Shown here piece after piece: positions 16,863 to 24,665 of a stretch of DNA of 43,191 bases (positions are counted from its first letter, which is position 1; every line of letters starts with the position of its first letter). This stretch comes from Rhodospirillales bacterium (lineage in GTDB: Bacteria; Pseudomonadota; Alphaproteobacteria; BOG-932; Roseiterribacteraceae). The position numbers and the translations under genes were made by a program. Location of the stretch: the NCBI GenBank assembly GCA_028291365.1, contig JAQGIE010000076.1, forward strand, positions 1 through 43,191. The letters are read 5' to 3'. The notes under the pieces were generated by a model. That model was not told the origin of the DNA. It saw only the letters and a program-made list of their open reading frames with translations, and ran no database searches.

Positions 16863-18089
16863 ATGATGGACCAGATCGACAAGACGCGCCTGATCGACGT
16901 GCAGATGCCGGTCGAGCAGGAAGGCACCAAGGCGACGATCCAGACCTGGCACAAGCAGATCGGCGACGCGGTCGCGGCCGATGAGCTGCTGGTCGAAATC
17001 GAAACCGACAAAGTCGTGGTCGAAGTCGCGGCGCCCGCTGCCGGCGTGCTGCGCGAGATCGTGCTGGCGACGGGCGCCGAAGCGGGCCCGGGCGACGTGC
17101 TGGCGCGCATCGAAGCGGGTACTGCGGCGGGCGCGGCGCCTGTTGTCGCTGCCGCAGCGCCGAAGCAGACCGAGTGGCGTCAGGACTTCTCGGCGCCGCC
17201 GGAATTCGATCGCGAGCTGCGCCTGTCGCCATCGGTGCGGCGCCTGCTGCGCGAGAATGATCTCGATCCCGCAGGCATCAGCGGCACCGGAAAACATGGA
17301 CGCATTTCGCGCGAAGATGTGATTCTGGCGTGCGAAGCACGCTCCCGGATTTCAAAGGAGCCGAAGGCCGTCGAACCGAAATCCGGGACGTCGCTGCGCG
17401 ACGTGAAAGTCCCGCACACGACGATGCGCAGACGCATCGCCGAGCACATGTCGCATTCGCTGCAGGTCGCGCCGCACGTGACCGCGGTGTTCGAATGCGA
17501 TTTCACGGCGATCAGCGCCCATCGCAAGGCGAACAAGGACTCGTTCGCCAAAAGCGGTGCCAACCTGACCTTCACCGCCTATTTCGTCGCCGCCGTCGTC
17601 GAGGCGATGCGCGCGGTGCCGACGGTCAACAGCCGCTGGCACGACGACGCGATCGAGATCTTCGGCGACGTCAATGTCGGCATCGGCACCGATCTCGGCG
17701 ACAAGGGACTGATCGTTCCGGTGCTGCACAAGTCGAACGAGCTGTCGCTGCTCGGCATCGCAACGCGGCTGACCGAGCTGGTCGACAAAGCGCGGCGCGG
17801 CAAGCTGGCGCCGGCCGACGTGCAGAACGGCACGTTCTCGATTTCCAATCACGGCGTGTCGGGTTCGCTGGTGGCGGCGCCGATCATCATCAACCAGCCG
17901 CAGTCGGCGATTCTCGGCGTCGGCAAGCTGGAGAAGCGCGTCGTGGTGCGCGAGATCGACGGTCAAGACGCGATCCAGATCCGGCCGATGGCCTATGTCT
18001 CGCTGTCGATCGACCACCGCGTGCTCGACGGCAACCAGACCAACGCCTGGCTCAGCAAGTTCGTCGAGGTGCTGGAGGGCTGGGCTTAA
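16863..18089 (+). CDS. 2-oxo acid dehydrogenase E2 (dihydrolipoamide acyltransferase)
   Basis: The 408-residue E2 carries one lipoyl domain (1-85, lipoyl Lys50 in IETDKVVVEVAA), a linker, a peripheral-subunit-binding domain (about 121-155, LSPSVRRLLRENDLDPAGI then GKHGRISREDV) and a catalytic domain. The catalytic domain has His385 and Asp389 in SIDHRVLDGNQTN. It transfers the acyl group from lipoate to CoA and forms the core of the complex. It begins directly after the E1 stop with two consecutive ATGs, so coupling is near certain. The single lipoyl domain fits either a branched-chain or a 2-oxoglutarate-type E2, and the E1 type favours the former. Confidence 0.92.
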   Translation: MMDQIDKTRLIDVQMPVEQEGTKATIQTWHKQIGDAVAADELLVEIETDKVVVEVAAPAAGVLREIVLATGAEAGPGDVLARIEAGTAAGAAPVVAAAAPKQTEWRQDFSAPPEFDRELRLSPSVRRLLRENDLDPAGISGTGKHGRISREDVILACEARSRISKEPKAVEPKSGTSLRDVKVPHTTMRRRIAEHMSHSLQVAPHVTAVFECDFTAISAHRKANKDSFAKSGANLTFTAYFVAAVVEAMRAVPTVNSRWHDDAIEIFGDVNVGIGTDLGDKGLIVPVLHKSNELSLLGIATRLTELVDKARRGKLAPADVQNGTFSISNHGVSGSLVAAPIIINQPQSAILGVGKLEKRVVVREIDGQDAIQIRPMAYVSLSIDHRVLDGNQTNAWLSKFVEVLEGWA

Positions 18090-18207
18090 CGCCCCGCGAA
18101 GGCGGCGCGACGTCGAACTTGGTCACGGGCCGCTTCCAGCGCGTCTTCCGGCGCGGGCGCGACACCGATACGATCGTGCCAACTCACGCATTGGGATTGC
18201 CTGCAGC

Positions 18208-19179
18208 ATGCCGAAGAAGCTCGTCTGGGATGCTCATTCCTGCCTGCCGCTGCGCCCCGGCCTCGATTTCAGCGTGCTGTCCCGGCATGCCGCGGCGGGC
18301 GTCGATTTCGTCTCGATCAATGTCGGCATGGACTTCAATCCGTGGCCCGACATGCTGCGCGTGATCGCGTCCTATCGCGCCTGGATCCTGGCGCGACCCG
18401 AGCAGTTCGTGCTGGCCGGGCGGATCGAAGACGTCGAGGCTGCCAGGCGCGACGGCAAGATGGCGATCGCCTTCGACCTCGAAGGCTCGGAGATGCTCGA
18501 CGGCGATATCGATCTGTTCCGGCTGTTTCGCGATCTCGGCGTGCGCCAGATCCATCTCGCCTACAACCGGAACAATCGGGCGGCGGGCGGCTGTCACGAT
18601 GCCGAAGACGGCAACGATGTCGGGCTGAGCGACTGGGGCCGGCGCATCGTCGCCGCCGCCAACCAGTTCGGCGTGATGATGGACTGCTCGCACAGCTCGT
18701 ACCGCACCAGCATGGAGGTGATGGAGCAATCGTTGCGGCCGGTCGTCTTCTCGCATGCCAATGCGCGCGCGCTGACCGATCATCCGCGCAACATTCGCGA
18801 CGACCAGATCCGTGCCTGCGCCGCCACCGGCGGCGTCGTCGGCATCACCGGCATCGGACCGTTTCTCGGCGTCAGCGACGATCTTGCCGCCGCGATGCTG
18901 CGCCATATCGACCACGTCGCCGCGATGGTCGGACCGGCGCATGTCGGGCTTGGCTTCGACGCCAGCCTGATGCCGGGCGTCGCCGACGCGCTTCCACCCG
19001 ACCGCGAGCCCTGGTGGCCGGCCCGTTTCGGCTATGGCGGCAACACGGTCCGGGCAGGGGCCGAGCAGTTGCCGGCGATCGTCGAGGGCCTGCAGCAGCG
19101 CGGTTACGACGACGCGTCGGTGCACGGCATCCTGGGCGAAAACTTCCTGCGCGTGGCCCGCGCCTGCTGGCTGCCATGA
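18208..19179 (+). CDS. Membrane dipeptidase family protein (peptidase M19)
   Basis: This 323-residue protein is of the renal-dipeptidase (M19) family, binuclear zinc hydrolases of dipeptides and related amides. Metal-ligand regions are visible: His10 in WDAHSCLPL, Glu in AFDLEGSEML, His in MMDCSHSSY, His in VVFSHANARAL and Asp in VGLGFDASL. In the classic family the first motif is HxD; here it is HxC (His10-Ser-Cys12), so one zinc ligand is changed. I believe this is a subfamily trait, which would affect zinc binding or specificity. No signal peptide is seen, so it is probably cytoplasmic. The ATG at 18208 was chosen as the first start preceding the conserved motif. Confidence 0.85.
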   Translation: MPKKLVWDAHSCLPLRPGLDFSVLSRHAAAGVDFVSINVGMDFNPWPDMLRVIASYRAWILARPEQFVLAGRIEDVEAARRDGKMAIAFDLEGSEMLDGDIDLFRLFRDLGVRQIHLAYNRNNRAAGGCHDAEDGNDVGLSDWGRRIVAAANQFGVMMDCSHSSYRTSMEVMEQSLRPVVFSHANARALTDHPRNIRDDQIRACAATGGVVGITGIGPFLGVSDDLAAAMLRHIDHVAAMVGPAHVGLGFDASLMPGVADALPPDREPWWPARFGYGGNTVRAGAEQLPAIVEGLQQRGYDDASVHGILGENFLRVARACWLP

Positions 19180-19218
19180 CGGAGCGTGCAAATCACCTGG
19201 TTCGCGCGTTCCAGGTAT

Positions 19219-19590
19219 ATGAAGCGCGAGCCGCCGCCGCCGCCCGAACCGCTCCGCACCCCTGACGGGCGTTACCTCGTCGTGCGCGGCCGGCTGTGGC
19301 GCGCATCCAACCCGAACCTGCCTCCGGCAGAGCACGAGCGGCTGGTCCGGGCCTTGGCGGAGGCGCGTCGCGACGTGGCGCGCGCCAAGAAGCGCAGCGA
19401 TCCCGAGCCTGGCATCGAGGCGCGTGCGCGGGTCGAGGAAGCCAGGCGCAGGCTCGGCGAGCGCGGACCTCCCTGGTGGGATGACGGGGCGCCCGACTAC
19501 AACCGGCGCATGGTGCACAACACGCCCTATGCCGACTGGTTTGCGTCCTTGCCCGCGAGGACGTGCGAGTTGGCGCTCACCGAGACGTGA
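19219..19590 (+). CDS. Conserved small protein of unknown function
   Basis: The product is 123 residues from the ATG at 19219; a GTG at 19186 would add 11. It reads PDGRYLVVRGRLWRASNP, then an Arg/Ala-rich helical middle (LVRALAEARRDVARAKK, ARVEEARRRLGERG), then PPWWDDGAPDYNRRMV and NTPYADWFASL. I recognise this pattern from unannotated alpha- and betaproteobacterial proteins, sometimes given misleading names, but know no function. The charged middle could be a short coiled coil. There is no signal peptide. Confidence 0.75.
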   Translation: MKREPPPPPEPLRTPDGRYLVVRGRLWRASNPNLPPAEHERLVRALAEARRDVARAKKRSDPEPGIEARARVEEARRRLGERGPPWWDDGAPDYNRRMVHNTPYADWFASLPARTCELALTET

Positions 19591-19779
19591 AAATCCCCGT
19601 TGCCGTCACGATAGGGCTTCGCTAGCTTCCGCCCCGCATCAAGAGTGGGTCGACGCCCACGCCAACCTGCCTTCCCGGGCAAGGTGGCGGTCCTCCGGGA
19701 CGATGCGGCCGGTCAGGCAACCAAACGGGACCGTTACCGCATATTTCTGTCGGCCTGCTCCAAAGCGGAGTGGTGTTCG

Positions 19780-20127
19780 ATGTTCGATGGTTTGCTGAGA
19801 TCCGACGACCCGGCCTGTCCCGTGCGGCTCGGTCCGCATGACTCGATCCTGAGCTTCTGGTCCCGTCACGAGCGCAGCCGGATCTGGACCTACTGCGCCG
19901 TGGCGCATCGTGACGAGGGCGCGTGGACGCATCTCTATGCGATCGAGCGTCTGCCCGCCTTTACCAACGTGCATCTGCTGAAATTCTGGCAGGGCGAACG
20001 GCTCGCCGCCGCCAGCGCCTGGATGCGCGAACGGCGCGGCGCCTGCGCCCGCTGCATCCGAAACGGGCAGGGACGTTGCGAACGCGGCGACTGCGACGCG
20101 CCCGTCTTCTACGAAGCGGCGGCGTGA
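19780..20127 (+). CDS. Hypothetical protein with a C-terminal cysteine cluster
   Basis: I do not recognise this gene. From the ATG at 19780 (a GCGGAG ribosome binding site lies about 9 bases upstream) it encodes 115 residues. The N-terminal half is rich in aromatic residues (ILSFWSRHERSRIWTYC, TNVHLLKFWQGERL). The C-terminus ACARCIRNGQGRCERGDC holds four closely spaced Cys, a likely metal site. A longer frame back to 19645 exists but has no conserved-looking start. The preceding 190 bases (19591-19779) contain only a weak GTGGG/CCCAC hairpin. Confidence 0.6.
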   Translation: MFDGLLRSDDPACPVRLGPHDSILSFWSRHERSRIWTYCAVAHRDEGAWTHLYAIERLPAFTNVHLLKFWQGERLAAASAWMRERRGACARCIRNGQGRCERGDCDAPVFYEAAA

Positions 20128-20171
20128 AAGCGCCTATTCACCTTGGGCGAATTGCGCCCATATCGGCGTCC

Positions 20172-20957
20172 ATGCGCCTCGCTCTCCTTGCATTCTCGTC
20201 CGCTGGGCTGCTCGCCGGCTCCGCGTCGGCAGCGCCGCTCAAACTCGATTACAAGATCTACGCCGGTGGGCTCGAAGCCCTGTCGGCGACGATCGACTAT
20301 GGGTTGAACCCGTCGAGCTACGCGCTCGACATCGAGGCCAGGACATCGGGCAATATCGGCGCGCTGTTTCCATGGACGACGCATCTCCATTCCAACGGCC
20401 GCATCGCCGCGGGCCAGGTGCGCCCCGAGAAGCACGTGGTGGAAAGCCGGTGGAAGGACCAGAAGCGTTCGACCACGCTTGCCTATGACGGCGCCGGCGG
20501 TTTCCTCACCAAGCACGTCGAGCCGCCGCCGGCCGACGACAATGTCGACGAAGTCGCGCCCGAGCTGACGCAGAACACGGTCGATCTTTTATCCGCGGTC
20601 GCGGCCGCGCTGAAACGCATCGAAGACACCGGCACCTGCACCGGCGCGCAATCGGTCTATGACGGGCGTCGCCGGTTCGAAGTGAAGTTCGCCGACGGCG
20701 GCGTCGCGACGCTGGAGCCGTCGTCCTACACGGCCTATGCCGGCGCGACGCGCAAATGCGAGATCAAAGTCGAGCCGGGGCCCGGCTTCTGGCGCAAGAA
20801 CCAGAAGCGCTGGTTCACGCAGAAGGACGGCTCGCTGCCGCCGATCACCGTCTGGGCCGCACCGCTCGGCAACGACAAGCGGCAGGTGCCGGTAAAGATC
20901 GAAAGCGTGAGCCCGTTCGGCGCGCTGGTCGTGCAACTGGTGCAGTTGCGATCGTAG
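20172..20957 (+). CDS. DUF3108 exported protein
   Basis: A 261-residue protein of the DUF3108 family, with a Sec signal peptide (MRLALLAFSSAGLLAGSASA, cut before APLKLDYK). Typical family features follow: LDYKIYAGGLEALSATIDY, YALDIEARTSGN, then Trp in ESRWKDQKRS, and VDLLSAVAAALKRIEDTGTC in the middle. The C-terminal part ends in PVKIESVSPFGALVVQL. The family is thought to be periplasmic or outer-membrane associated in alphaproteobacteria, but its role is unknown. The start at 20172 is set by the signal peptide. It converges on the methyltransferase-like gene, with a hairpin between them. Confidence 0.85.
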   Translation: MRLALLAFSSAGLLAGSASAAPLKLDYKIYAGGLEALSATIDYGLNPSSYALDIEARTSGNIGALFPWTTHLHSNGRIAAGQVRPEKHVVESRWKDQKRSTTLAYDGAGGFLTKHVEPPPADDNVDEVAPELTQNTVDLLSAVAAALKRIEDTGTCTGAQSVYDGRRRFEVKFADGGVATLEPSSYTAYAGATRKCEIKVEPGPGFWRKNQKRWFTQKDGSLPPITVWAAPLGNDKRQVPVKIESVSPFGALVVQLVQLRS

Positions 20958-20971
20958 CCATCCTCGCGCGA

Positions 20972-21001
20972 AGCGCTCTGACTTCCGCGTCAGAAGGCGC
21001 T
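20972..21001. terminator. Hairpin between two convergent genes
   Basis: AGCGCTCTGAC and GTCAGAAGGCGCT pair with a small bulge around a TTCCGC loop. The hairpin sits in the 64-base gap between the DUF3108 gene and the converging methyltransferase-like gene, and probably serves as a bidirectional terminator. A strong T-run is lacking. Confidence 0.5.
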
Positions 21002-21021
21002 CCGCGCTGGACGCTGCTGCT

Positions 21022-21765
21022 TTACGGCTTCTTGAATTTCAAAATGAACTGATCGGTCTTGCCGCGAATGGCGGGGTCGAAGACTTTGATCGTGCGCGAA
21101 TCGTCCTTGTTGCGCAGCACGTCGCTCGATCCGTCATATTTGAATCCGGCCGCTTCGACTTCCTTGCGCACCGCCGCTTCATCGATCCGATGCAATGTCT
21201 CGGCGTCGTTGAGCCCGGTCCCGGCCGGTGCCGAATGGTCGAGCACGATAAACGTGCCGCCCGGCTTGAGCGCGTCGAACACGCTCTTGTTGAACTTGGC
21301 GATGTCGACCGGCAGCAGCTTGGTGTGCAGGTCATGATAGTTCTGCGACGTCCACACCAGGTCGACCTTGTCGGGCGCCTTGAACTCGCTGATCGGCGTG
21401 GTGACGAAGGTCACGTTCGGCCGCGTCGGATCGGGCTTCGATCCGTTGGCCGGCATCGGCTCCTTGGCGAACTTGCCGAATTCGGCCGGCTGGTACGAAT
21501 AGACCGCACCGGTCGGTCCGACCGCGCCCGCGAACAGGCGGGTGAAGTAACCGCCGCCCGTCATCAGGTCGAGCACCTTGTCGCCCGGCTTGACGCCGGC
21601 AAAGGCGAGTAGTTGCGCCGGCTTGCGATCGGCGTCGCGTTTGACGTCCGTCTCCGGACGCGCGCTGTTGGCGACCGCCTCGGTAATGTTCTTCGGCGCG
21701 TCGGCTGCGAAAGCCGGCGCGGCCAGCGCAGTCAGCGCAACGAGTATGGCAAAAGATGACCGCAT
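21022..21765 (-). CDS. Predicted exported SAM-dependent methyltransferase-like protein
   Basis: The product has 247 residues. After a clear Sec signal peptide (MRSSFAILVALTALAAPAFA) it shows a class I methyltransferase core: LAFAGVKPGDKVLDLMTGGG with YFTRLFAGAVGPTGAVY (motif I region), FVTTPISEF, VDLVWTSQNYHDLH and LKPGGTFIVLDHS (motif IV/post-IV). This is the group annotated as 'predicted methyltransferase' (COG4798-like). Export is puzzling because SAM is cytoplasmic; the fold may bind another ligand in the periplasm. The glycine loop GGGYF departs from the classic GxGxG. Its substrate cannot be judged from the neighbours. Confidence 0.82.
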   Translation of the reverse strand: MRSSFAILVALTALAAPAFAADAPKNITEAVANSARPETDVKRDADRKPAQLLAFAGVKPGDKVLDLMTGGGYFTRLFAGAVGPTGAVYSYQPAEFGKFAKEPMPANGSKPDPTRPNVTFVTTPISEFKAPDKVDLVWTSQNYHDLHTKLLPVDIAKFNKSVFDALKPGGTFIVLDHSAPAGTGLNDAETLHRIDEAAVRKEVEAAGFKYDGSSDVLRNKDDSRTIKVFDPAIRGKTDQFILKFKKP

Positions 21766-21833
21766 GGTCGGGTTCCTTCTTGGTTTGATCCACCCCTTGC
21801 CAGGAGCATGGGCGAATTTCGCCTCCGTTGCCG

Positions 21834-22547
21834 CTAAAAAACGTCGTCGCCGACGCGCAGCTCGCCGCGCGCCAGGATGTTGGCGTAGACGCCGATCTCG
21901 TTGCCGAATTTCTGCGACACGGTGCGCAGCACCGACGGGTCTTTCGCCGAATTGTCGGGATCGATCGTGACCATGACGCAGCGGTCGATCGGCTCGACCA
22001 CCGCGATACGCGCCTGCGTGCCGAGGGAAAGCGTCTTGCCGACCCAGCCCGTCTCGTTGGCGGCGCGATCGGCGAGCGCGATTTCGAGGTTGATGCGAAA
22101 GCGACGGCGATCGACCGGCGCGCCGTGCAGCGCGGCGATGCGATCGTCGATATCGGTGGCGACCAGCGACAGCGCCATCGAGTCATAGGCGCCGCGTCCG
22201 AGCTGCAGCCGCGCGACCGGCTCGCCGGCTTCTTCCGACAGGCGCGCGACCAGCGCCGCGTCGTCGATCGCATAGATCTTTCCGTCGGGCGCCTCGACCG
22301 TCAGCTTCGCCACGTGCGGATTGTCCGGCGTGTCATAGCGCGCGATCCAGCGCACCAGGTCGGGCAGTTGCCGTCCGGTCAGCCACGGAAAGCGCGTGCG
22401 GTCGTTGCGACGCAGGAAGGCATATTGCCGGTCGCCGAACAGGCCGGTGCCGCGCAGCTTGCCCGTTTCGAGCTTCTCGCCGCGCATCGACTTCACCGGA
22501 AAACGCCAGATCGCTTCGATCTGGCCAATGACAGTGGGGGCGATCAC
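21834..22547 (-). CDS. MOSC domain protein
   Basis: A 237-residue protein with the MOSC N-terminal beta-barrel (GQIEAIWRFPVKSMRGEKLE, GLFGDRQYAFLRR) and a C-terminal MOSC core (IALADRAANETGWVGKTLSL, IDRCVMVTIDPDN, NEIGVYANILARGELRVGD). MOSC proteins handle sulfur or molybdenum-cofactor-linked chemistry. The Cys in PIDRCVM corresponds to the conserved Cys of the family. The start is a GTG overlapping the previous stop (GTGA), and the gene is last in the seven-gene train. A link with pyrimidine or LPS synthesis is not evident. Confidence 0.88.
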   Translation of the reverse strand: MIAPTVIGQIEAIWRFPVKSMRGEKLETGKLRGTGLFGDRQYAFLRRNDRTRFPWLTGRQLPDLVRWIARYDTPDNPHVAKLTVEAPDGKIYAIDDAALVARLSEEAGEPVARLQLGRGAYDSMALSLVATDIDDRIAALHGAPVDRRRFRINLEIALADRAANETGWVGKTLSLGTQARIAVVEPIDRCVMVTIDPDNSAKDPSVLRTVSQKFGNEIGVYANILARGELRVGDDVF

Positions 22548-22966
22548 GAAAGCGCCTCGAACGAGATGCAGGCGCAGGCCAAGGCCAGCAGGAGGCTCAA
22601 CGGCACGTAAAAGCGTGTGTCGAGACGCGAAAACTTTGAAGCGTTCTCACGCTTGAAGAGGCCGAGCCATTTGAAGTCGCCGATCGCGCGTGCGAGGAAA
22701 ACGAACGCCAGCATCGCGACGAGGCCACCGGCAACGCCATGAAACATGCCGTCGCGCACTGCGAGCTGCACGACGAGGGCGGCACCTACCAAGATCAGCG
22801 CCACCAGGACGGTGCTGCGCTTTGATGGTTCGAACAGACGCTCGCCGGTCGAGCGGCGCGGGAGGGCGGCGTCGTGGCCCCAGCGTCCGCCCATCGCCCA
22901 ATAGAGATGCAACAGCGCCAGCGTGTTCAGTACCGCCGCGACGGCGGTCGCCAGCGCGAAGGTCAC
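22544..22966 (-). CDS. DUF3995-like small membrane protein
   Basis: A 140-residue integral membrane protein with four hydrophobic segments: [20 protein letters not shown], then VLVALILVGAALVVQLAV, HGVAGGLVAMLAFVFLARA, and a last one near PLSLLLALACACIS. The segment LHLYWAMGGRWG after helix 1 is what I associate with DUF3995. The function is unknown. It starts with a GTG that overlaps the pyrE stop (GTGA) and overlaps the MOSC gene in the same way, so it is translated from the pyrCE transcript. Confidence 0.75.
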   Translation of the reverse strand: MTFALATAVAAVLNTLALLHLYWAMGGRWGHDAALPRRSTGERLFEPSKRSTVLVALILVGAALVVQLAVRDGMFHGVAGGLVAMLAFVFLARAIGDFKWLGLFKRENASKFSRLDTRFYVPLSLLLALACACISFEALS

Positions 22967-23616
22967 GGCCGCCAGCCGTGCGGGTCGCGCAGGAAGCGCT
23001 CGACCGCGTCCAGCTCGGACGCATCGAAGATGCGCTTCTCGCGCGCCACCGCCAGCACGTCCCACCACGTCGCCAGCGCGTGCAGCTTGACCCCCAGCCG
23101 TTCGTTGGTGGCGAGGCTCTCGGGAAAAATGCCGTAATGGAAGATCACGAACATGTCGGACACGACCGCGCCCGCCTCGCGCAGCGCCGTGACGAAACGC
23201 TCCTTGGACGAGCCTTCGCTTTGCAGGTCTTCGACCAGCAAGGTGCGCGCACCGTCGCGCAGATGGCCTTCGATCTGCGCCATGCGCCCGAAGCCCTTCG
23301 CTTCCTTGCGCACATACTGCATCGGCAGGCCGAGCCGGTCGGCGATCAAGGCAGCATAGGAGATGCCGGCGGTCTCGCCGCCCGCCACGCCGTCGAGCCG
23401 TTCGAAGCCGAGATCGCGTTGCAGGGTCGCGACGGCGAAATCCATCAACGCGCTGCGCACGCGCGGAAAGGAATTGACCTTGCGGATGTCGACATAGACC
23501 GGGCTCTTGCGTCCCGACGTGAAGGTGAACGGCTCGCCGCGCGCGAACAGGACCGCTTCGATCTCGAGCAGCGCCTCGGCGGTCAGTCGCGCGATCGTGG
23601 CGGAATCGTAGGTCAT
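22963..23616 (-). CDS. pyrE: PyrE, orotate phosphoribosyltransferase
   Basis: PyrE makes orotidine 5'-phosphate from orotate and PRPP in pyrimidine synthesis. The 217-residue product has [16 protein letters not shown] near the N-terminus, the flexible-loop region [17 protein letters not shown] and the PRPP-binding motif [15 protein letters not shown] (a variant of the usual VEDVxTTGxS). The C-terminal portion, with [14 protein letters not shown] and [14 protein letters not shown], is typical of the alphaproteobacterial form. It overlaps the pyrC stop by 4 bases (ATGA), so PyrC and PyrE are produced together. Confidence 0.93.
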   Translation of the reverse strand: MTYDSATIARLTAEALLEIEAVLFARGEPFTFTSGRKSPVYVDIRKVNSFPRVRSALMDFAVATLQRDLGFERLDGVAGGETAGISYAALIADRLGLPMQYVRKEAKGFGRMAQIEGHLRDGARTLLVEDLQSEGSSKERFVTALREAGAVVSDMFVIFHYGIFPESLATNERLGVKLHALATWWDVLAVAREKRIFDASELDAVERFLRDPHGWRP

Positions 23617-24665
23617 GCGAATTCAAGTCTCCACGCGACGGTCTCGCCGCCGCGGAAAGGGTGTACTGCCTTCTCGTCGCTCACGTCGATACGCGCCGGC
23701 ACCTTGGCTTCGCCGCGCACCAGCGTCACGCGCGTCTGGTTGACCGGGAGCCCATAAAAACGCGGCCCGGCCAGTGAGGCGAATTCTTCCAGCCGGTCGA
23801 GTCTGCCCGTCTGGTCGAAGGCTTCGGCATACAGCTCGATCGCATTCGGCGCGGTGAAGATGCCGGCGCAGCCGCAGGCCGACTCCTTGTCCGAGATCGG
23901 ATGCGGCGCGCTGTCGGTGCCGAGAAAGAACTTGCCGTCGCCCGAGGTGGCCGCTTCGAGCAGCGCCACGCGATGCGTCGCGCGCTTGGCGACGGGCAGG
24001 CAGTACATATGCGGGCGGATGCCGCCGACCAGCATCGCATTGCGGTCGATCAGCAGGTGATGCGCGGTGATGGTGCCCGCGGTCGGGCCCTCGGCTGCGC
24101 GCACCCAGTCGACGCCTTCGCGCGTGGTGACATGCTCGAGCACGATCTTCAGCCCGGGATGATCGCGCCGGAGCGGCGTCAGGACGCGGTCGAGGAATAC
24201 GGCCTCGCGGTCGAACACGTCGATCTCGTGATCGGTCACTTCGCCGTGCACCAGCAGCGGCAGGCCGATCTTCTCCATCCGCTCGAGGGCGGGGCGGATC
24301 TTGGCCACGTCGGTGACGCCGTGCGCCGAGTTGGTGGTGGCGTGTGCCGGATAGAGTTTGGCGGCGGTGAAGATTTCGTCTTCGAGCTGGTCAGGGTCGG
24401 TGCTGTCGGTGAGATAGGCTGTCATCAGCGGCTCGAACTTGCTGCCGGGGCCTGCCCCCGCGAAAGCGGGGGGAAGGGCGGCGCGGATCTCGTCGCGATA
24501 GCTCCGCGCGCGCGCCGCGTCGATCACCGGCGGGCGCAGATTGGGCATGACGATGGCGCGGCCGAACTGGAGCGCGGTGTATTTCAGCACCGCGCGCAGC
24601 ATCGCCCCGTCGCGCAGATGGAGATGCCAGTCGTCGGGCTGGCGGATGGTCAGTCTGTCGGTCAT
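23613..24665 (-). CDS. pyrC: PyrC, dihydroorotase (type II) with an in-frame palindrome insert
   Basis: PyrC cyclises carbamoyl-aspartate to dihydroorotate. The 350-residue product follows E. coli PyrC closely: [11 protein letters not shown] (two metal His), [25 protein letters not shown] (carbamylated Lys), [36 protein letters not shown] (metal Asp) and [11 protein letters not shown]. Against E. coli it has about seven extra residues (PAFAGAGPG) between helix RDEIRAALP and [14 protein letters not shown]. These are encoded by a palindromic repeat (24455-24472). The ATG at 24665 overlaps the O-antigen ligase stop. Catalytic residues are all present, so the insert is probably tolerated in a surface loop. 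Confidence 0.94.
   Translation of the reverse strand: MTDRLTIRQPDDWHLHLRDGAMLRAVLKYTALQFGRAIVMPNLRPPVIDAARARSYRDEIRAALPPAFAGAGPGSKFEPLMTAYLTDSTDPDQLEDEIFTAAKLYPAHATTNSAHGVTDVAKIRPALERMEKIGLPLLVHGEVTDHEIDVFDREAVFLDRVLTPLRRDHPGLKIVLEHVTTREGVDWVRAAEGPTAGTITAHHLLIDRNAMLVGGIRPHMYCLPVAKRATHRVALLEAATSGDGKFFLGTDSAPHPISDKESACGCAGIFTAPNAIELYAEAFDQTGRLDRLEEFASLAGPRFYGLPVNQTRVTLVRGEAKVPARIDVSDEKAVHPFRGGETVAWRLEFA
24455..24472. repeat. Palindromic repeat inside pyrC
   Basis: CCCCCGC-GAAA-GCGGGGG is a perfect hairpin of the same type as two copies at 35373-35390 and 35446-35465. It lies in frame in pyrC at a point where E. coli PyrC has no counterpart. On the pyrC strand it reads as the peptide PAFAGAG, a phrase I recall from coding palindromic elements of alphaproteobacteria. 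Confidence 0.8.

Noticed and set aside
14319-17297. A 992-residue minus-strand open frame opposite the E1 and E2 genes
   Set aside because: It lies opposite well-supported dehydrogenase genes and partly opposes the Lrp divergent promoter, with no protein motifs.
18090-18110. A further palindromic repeat after the E2 gene (CCCCGCGAAGGCGGCG)
   Set aside because: The right arm is incomplete, so it may be a decayed copy or chance; not strong enough to list.
19591-19779. A possible riboswitch leader with a GTGGG/CCCAC hairpin
   Set aside because: Only one short stem is visible and it does not match the SAM-II or other alphaproteobacterial leader motifs I know.
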